Source: Bagarius yarrelli
Taxonomy: Eukaryota; Chordata; Actinopteri; Siluriformes; Sisoridae
Direction: 5' to 3'
Assembly: GCA_005784505.1 (NCBI GenBank)
Contig: VCAZ01000008.1
Coordinates: 6,435,763 to 6,499,762 of the forward strand
Length of the DNA: 64,000 nt
The notes under the pieces are model-generated. The model was not told where the DNA came from. It saw only the letters and a list, made by a program, of their open reading frames with translations, and searched no databases. Shown here piece by piece: positions 62,796 to 64,000 of the stretch (position 1 is its first letter; each line of letters opens with the position of its first letter). The translations under genes were made by a program, and so were the position numbers.

Positions 62796-63013
62796 CTTTT
62801 GCTATAATAATTTAATTATAAATGCTTGATAGCTTAAGCGTTGGTAAAACTATTTCCGAAACGACATGCTGACAAATGTATCTACAGCCTTTGATTTATT
62901 TTATTTTTTTACACTGAGCAGCTAACCTGTTTACTAGCTAACCGGCTAACATTGTTAGCCATGGCGGAAAACAGCGGTATTTACCTTGCTCTTGCATCGG
63001 GAGTTCGACTCAT
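51992..63013 (-). CDS. cibar1: CBY1-interacting BAR-domain protein 1 (eight coding exons)
   Basis: CIBAR1 (FAM92A) is a membrane-curving BAR-domain protein that works with Chibby1 at the ciliary base; human loss causes a polydactyly. CDS join: 63013-62985, 59836-59602, 59057-58989, 58254-58153, 56951-56847, 55156-55043, 52819-52700, 52120-51992; 903 nt, 300 residues plus stop. All introns are GT-AG and every junction keeps frame. The start is MSRTPDARA. The BAR domain spans about residues 10-218, with EKHFGELCQLF, RKTARLRDKADLL, FADQLAKIQDYRQAQ, RNREAKQ, the ETELQRATMDATRTT helix and FHAKALEMYTTAY. A Ser-rich segment follows (219-258). From residue 268 the tail is almost only Asp/Glu up to VTDDEK-stop. 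CIBAR2 was excluded because VEKHFGELCQ, ADTETPNL and DLEVFRSSL match CIBAR1. One junction (exons 4/5) appears two residues shorter than in human. Confidence 0.93.
52700..52819 (-). CDS. cibar1: cibar1 coding exon 7
   Basis: A 120-nt exon for residues 219-258 (VFRSSLHPLDCLSHMGSIYA, NSKASLNHTG and on). The acceptor is ttggaag|GTT and the donor CTGCAA|gtgagt. The first residues match human DLEVFRSSLYPPD across the junction. Confidence 0.92.
52820..55042 (-). other. cibar1: cibar1 intron 6
   Basis: A 2.2-kb intron of AT-rich sequence. Apart from a possible trace of SINE family A near 54735-54800, nothing recognisable is present. Confidence 0.8.
55043..55156 (-). CDS. cibar1: cibar1 coding exon 6
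   Basis: A 114-nt exon for residues 181-218, the last BAR helix (KIFGEFVTVEMAFHAKALEM, DEEADLE). The acceptor is ctttgcag|AAA and the donor CTCGAG|gtattc. Confidence 0.93.
55939..56100 (+). mobile_element. Tc1/mariner terminal fragment
   Basis: ATACAGGTGCATCAAAAAAA followed by TATCATGGAAAAATCCAC is the known end of a widespread fish element; the rest is missing and a CA tract follows. Confidence 0.55.
56160..56512 (+). mobile_element. Mariner-like element with large internal deletion
   Basis: Diverged terminal repeats face each other: TTTTCATACATAGGAAAAAT near 56173 and its counterpart ending GGGACACCCTGT at 56510. Between them only a transposase C-terminus remains (LTPIDLYLWEHLKAMVYQEK, ITPAQL). 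Confidence 0.75.
56847..56951 (-). CDS. cibar1: cibar1 coding exon 5
   Basis: A 105-nt exon for residues 146-180 (AETELQRATMDATRTT, LFERQKIRDIK). The acceptor is cgtgacag|GCT and the donor ATCAAG|gttact. Confidence 0.92.
56952..58152 (-). other. cibar1: cibar1 intron 4
   Basis: A 1.2-kb intron holding an L2-like LINE 3' relic in plus orientation (57300-57590). The rest is AT-rich and unremarkable. Confidence 0.8.
57300..57590 (+). mobile_element. L2-like LINE 3' relic
   Basis: Frames read APRWWNELSNVRSNQLSFKK and LKTYLILKYL. The tail TTGGGACGTAAGGCCGTCTG and TAAATGATGTGAATGTAAAT resembles the tail of SINE family A. Confidence 0.6.
58153..58254 (-). CDS. cibar1: cibar1 coding exon 4
   Basis: A 102-nt exon for residues 112-145 (EDLKLTQSARNREAKQ through NPSDRQII). 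The acceptor is actcatag|GAG. The donor ATT|gtatcc is weak because it lacks G at +5. Two residues found in human CIBAR1 at this boundary are missing, so the exact donor should be treated with some care. Confidence 0.85.
58989..59057 (-). CDS. cibar1: cibar1 coding exon 3
   Basis: A 69-nt exon for residues 89-111 (VERLDAKVVEPMKAYGSF and on). The acceptor is cctacag|GTG and the donor AAAAGG|gtaagt, a near-consensus donor. Confidence 0.93.
59280..59571 (+). mobile_element. Non-autonomous Tc1-like element, 3' part
   Basis: CTTCATGGAGCTTAAGGG, TTTGTGCACAGTGGTATTG, and the end GGTTGGGTGTCCACAAACTT TTGGCCATAT are typical of a small Tc1-type repeat in fish. It lies in cibar1 intron 2. Confidence 0.65.
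59602..59836 (-). CDS. cibar1: cibar1 coding exon 2
   Basis: Encodes the end of Arg10 and residues 11-88, the first BAR helix and most of the second. The acceptor is tttaaag|GGAC and the donor CCCAG|gtgtgt. This is the most conserved exon of the gene (EKHFGELCQLFAGY, RKTARLRDKADLL). Confidence 0.95.
59866..59995 (-). mobile_element. SINE family A, degenerate, in cibar1 intron 1
   Basis: Blocks CCAGATCATCTTACATTTAT and CAACACCTTAACCACTGAAC remain in the expected order and spacing. Confidence 0.6.
60124..61024 (+). repeat. Compound (ATCT)n array with higher-order repeats
   Basis: A 0.9-kb array of ATCT with ATAT, CCAT and CATC variants. A longer block containing CAATATATCCACCATC recurs at 60308, 60500, 60639 and 60739. 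It ends in CATC/GTCC units next to the Tc1-like element. Confidence 0.95.
61035..62610 (+). mobile_element. Full-length Tc1-like transposon, transposase broken
   Basis: 1576 bp with perfect 25-bp outer inverted repeats (61035-61059 and 62586-62610, beginning CAGGGAGTGC) and flanking TA. Inner repeats at 61216-61237 and 62399-62420 match each other 21/22 and resemble the outer ones, an IR/DR layout. It lies in cibar1 intron 1, opposite to the gene. Confidence 0.93.
61254..62281 (+). pseudogene. Tc1-like transposase, multiple frameshifts
   Basis: Starts MGQKKDLTGSEKSKIVRYLA, an N-terminal helix-turn-helix region. Later pieces carry the three acidic residues of the DDE site: TDE at 61692, MQDNAPSH at 61971 and NPIENLW at 62087. 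At least four frame breaks separate them, so no active enzyme is made. The second D and E lie 116 nt apart, about 38 residues, longer than the classical DD34E spacing. Confidence 0.88.
62672..62794 (+). repeat. (CAA)n and (AAT)n tracts
   Basis: CAA units at 62672-62693 and a clean AAT run at 62750-62794. Confidence 0.9.
62985..63013 (-). CDS. cibar1: cibar1 coding exon 1
   Basis: This 29-nt coding exon encodes MSRTPDARA plus two bases of Arg10, with donor GCAAG|gtaaat. It is joined in phase to exon 2, where the reading continues DTQTRQIQQN. No other in-frame ATG extends the protein with family-like sequence. Confidence 0.85.
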
Positions 63014-63260
63014 GACTACACAACGACTCGAGAATAAACCGTTCAGATTATTGCTGCTGATTTTGTGAATGGCGGCTACATACAGTTTGTGTGTACGGGG
63101 TAGCTAACATTAGCTAAAGAACCGGGAAGCTAAAAAATTCAGGAAAGACGTGCGGCGTTTCCATGGAGTTACGCAAACATTTCCGGTGGAAGCTGGTCGC
63201 TAAGTTACAGCGGTGCAGTGTGTCATATCCAGTCCCAGCAGATCCAGCGGTGTTTTAGGG
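63014..63260 (-). promoter_or_regulatory. cibar1: cibar1 5' UTR and proximal promoter
   Basis: This region is GC-richer than its flanks and free of repeats, directly above the start codon. GTTTCCATGG at 63157-63166 resembles one half of an RFX X-box (a ciliary-gene element), with one mismatch and an imperfect second half. The transcription start is not determinable. Confidence 0.4.
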
Positions 63261-63384
63261 ACCACCAATAATAACCACCATTTTGGGTGCTAATGTGTAA
63301 ATAATTTATTCTATAAAAATGCATCAAAAAACAAACAAACAAAAACAGACCTCCACAAAGTAAATAATTTATAAACTTCCCCTC

Positions 63385-63540
63385 TATGTCCAAATATATT
63401 TGGACACCTCATCAGCACACCTACATAAGTGTGTCTTCGCCAGACTGTTTCCACAGGGTTGCACAGTTGTCTAAAGTGTATTTTTATATTGTGATGTTAC
63501 ATTATTCCTTCCCTGCAACTAAAAGACTCTTTTCCAGCAT
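63385..63540 (-). mobile_element. Non-autonomous Tc1-like element, inverted fragment
   Basis: An end with TTTGGACACCTCATCAGCAC and an inner ACTAAAAGACTCTTTTCCAG match the 59280-59571 family in reverse. Diverged. Confidence 0.5.
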
Positions 63541-63794
63541 GGTAGGATGTGATCCTGGATTATTAACATCCTTTGCTGTTCCCAAATCAACAATTTAATC
63601 AACCAATCATAACCATCTGATATCATCAGTGTGTGTCGAACTAAACTCACCTCAATCCAATTTTTTGTCCACAAAAAACCTGAAAAACTTTAACTAAGTA
63701 AACGTAAAAAAATAGTTTAGTTAATTTATTGATACTGGAACAATTTACTAACATTGACAATTCCTGGATTAACATCGGATCACATCATAGAATT

Positions 63795-63905
63795 AGCAAT
63801 TGTGGTTAGGGGCCTTAAGGTGGCAACTTGGTGGTGCTGGGAATCGAACCTTGATCTTTTAGGTAACAGTCCAATACCTTAACCACTTCTCTACCACTTC
63901 CCCAT
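63795..63905 (-). mobile_element. SINE family A, partial
   Basis: A reverse head part: GGTGGTGCTGGGAATCGAAC, CAATACCTTAACCACTTC. Confidence 0.65.
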
Positions 63906-64000
63906 TTTATATCTTGTTGTAAACTTACCTTTAAGTGCTCACCAAAATTCACCAAGGCATGTCTCCTGGAATTTACCACACCTTCAATTTATACACACCA

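Larger units (their letters stand above)
59837..62984 (-). other. cibar1: cibar1 intron 1, repeat-loaded
   Basis: A 3.1-kb intron. In order it holds a degenerate SINE (59866-59995), a compound tetranucleotide array (60124-61024), a Tc1-like transposon (61035-62610), and CAA and AAT trinucleotide tracts. The splice sites are unaffected. Confidence 0.85.

Noticed and set aside
51992..63013. Assignment of the BAR gene to cibar2
   Set aside because: Key segments (VEKHFGELCQ, ADTETPNL, DLEVFRSSL) agree with CIBAR1 and differ from CIBAR2.

Overview
The window looks like a teleost fish chromosome, most likely an otophysan such as a catfish or characin. Genes are split by GT-AG introns. The rest is AT-rich and full of fish-type short repeats: tRNA-headed SINEs, L2-like LINE tails, Tc1/mariner and hAT-like relics, and long tetranucleotide microsatellites. 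There is no bacterial, phage, CRISPR or operon content. The species guess rests on repeat style only.

Two protein-coding genes are well supported, both on the minus strand. trib1 (Tribbles pseudokinase 1) has three coding exons between 25953 and 30662, and a CpG-rich promoter region to about 31180. Its protein is 350 residues and ends in the TRIB1-type Phe-Cys. cibar1 (formerly FAM92A, a BAR-domain ciliary-base protein) has eight coding exons between 51992 and 63013. Its protein is 300 residues with a highly acidic C-terminal tail. Every junction keeps the reading frame, so both genes look intact.

Layout: 1-24.66 kb is gene-poor DNA downstream of trib1, with SINEs, a Tc1 relic, microsatellites, two degenerate minisatellites and a few unique stretches that could be regulatory. 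trib1 with its 3' UTR fills about 24.67-30.66 kb. From 31.2 to 51.7 kb is an intergenic interval with a long AT repeat, SINEs, nested hAT-like elements and candidate regulatory DNA near 45 kb. cibar1 fills 51.7-63.0 kb; its first intron holds a 0.9-kb compound tetranucleotide array and a full-length but frameshifted Tc1-like transposon. Above 63.0 kb lies its 5' flank.

The two genes have no known joint pathway. Their co-orientation and closeness is a synteny observation: both orthologues are on human 8q, but far apart. I found no new biological system. The clearest secondary results are SINE insertions with perfect target-site duplications (one inside an older DNA element), the Tc1 element with paired inner and outer repeats, and altered motif residues in Trib1.
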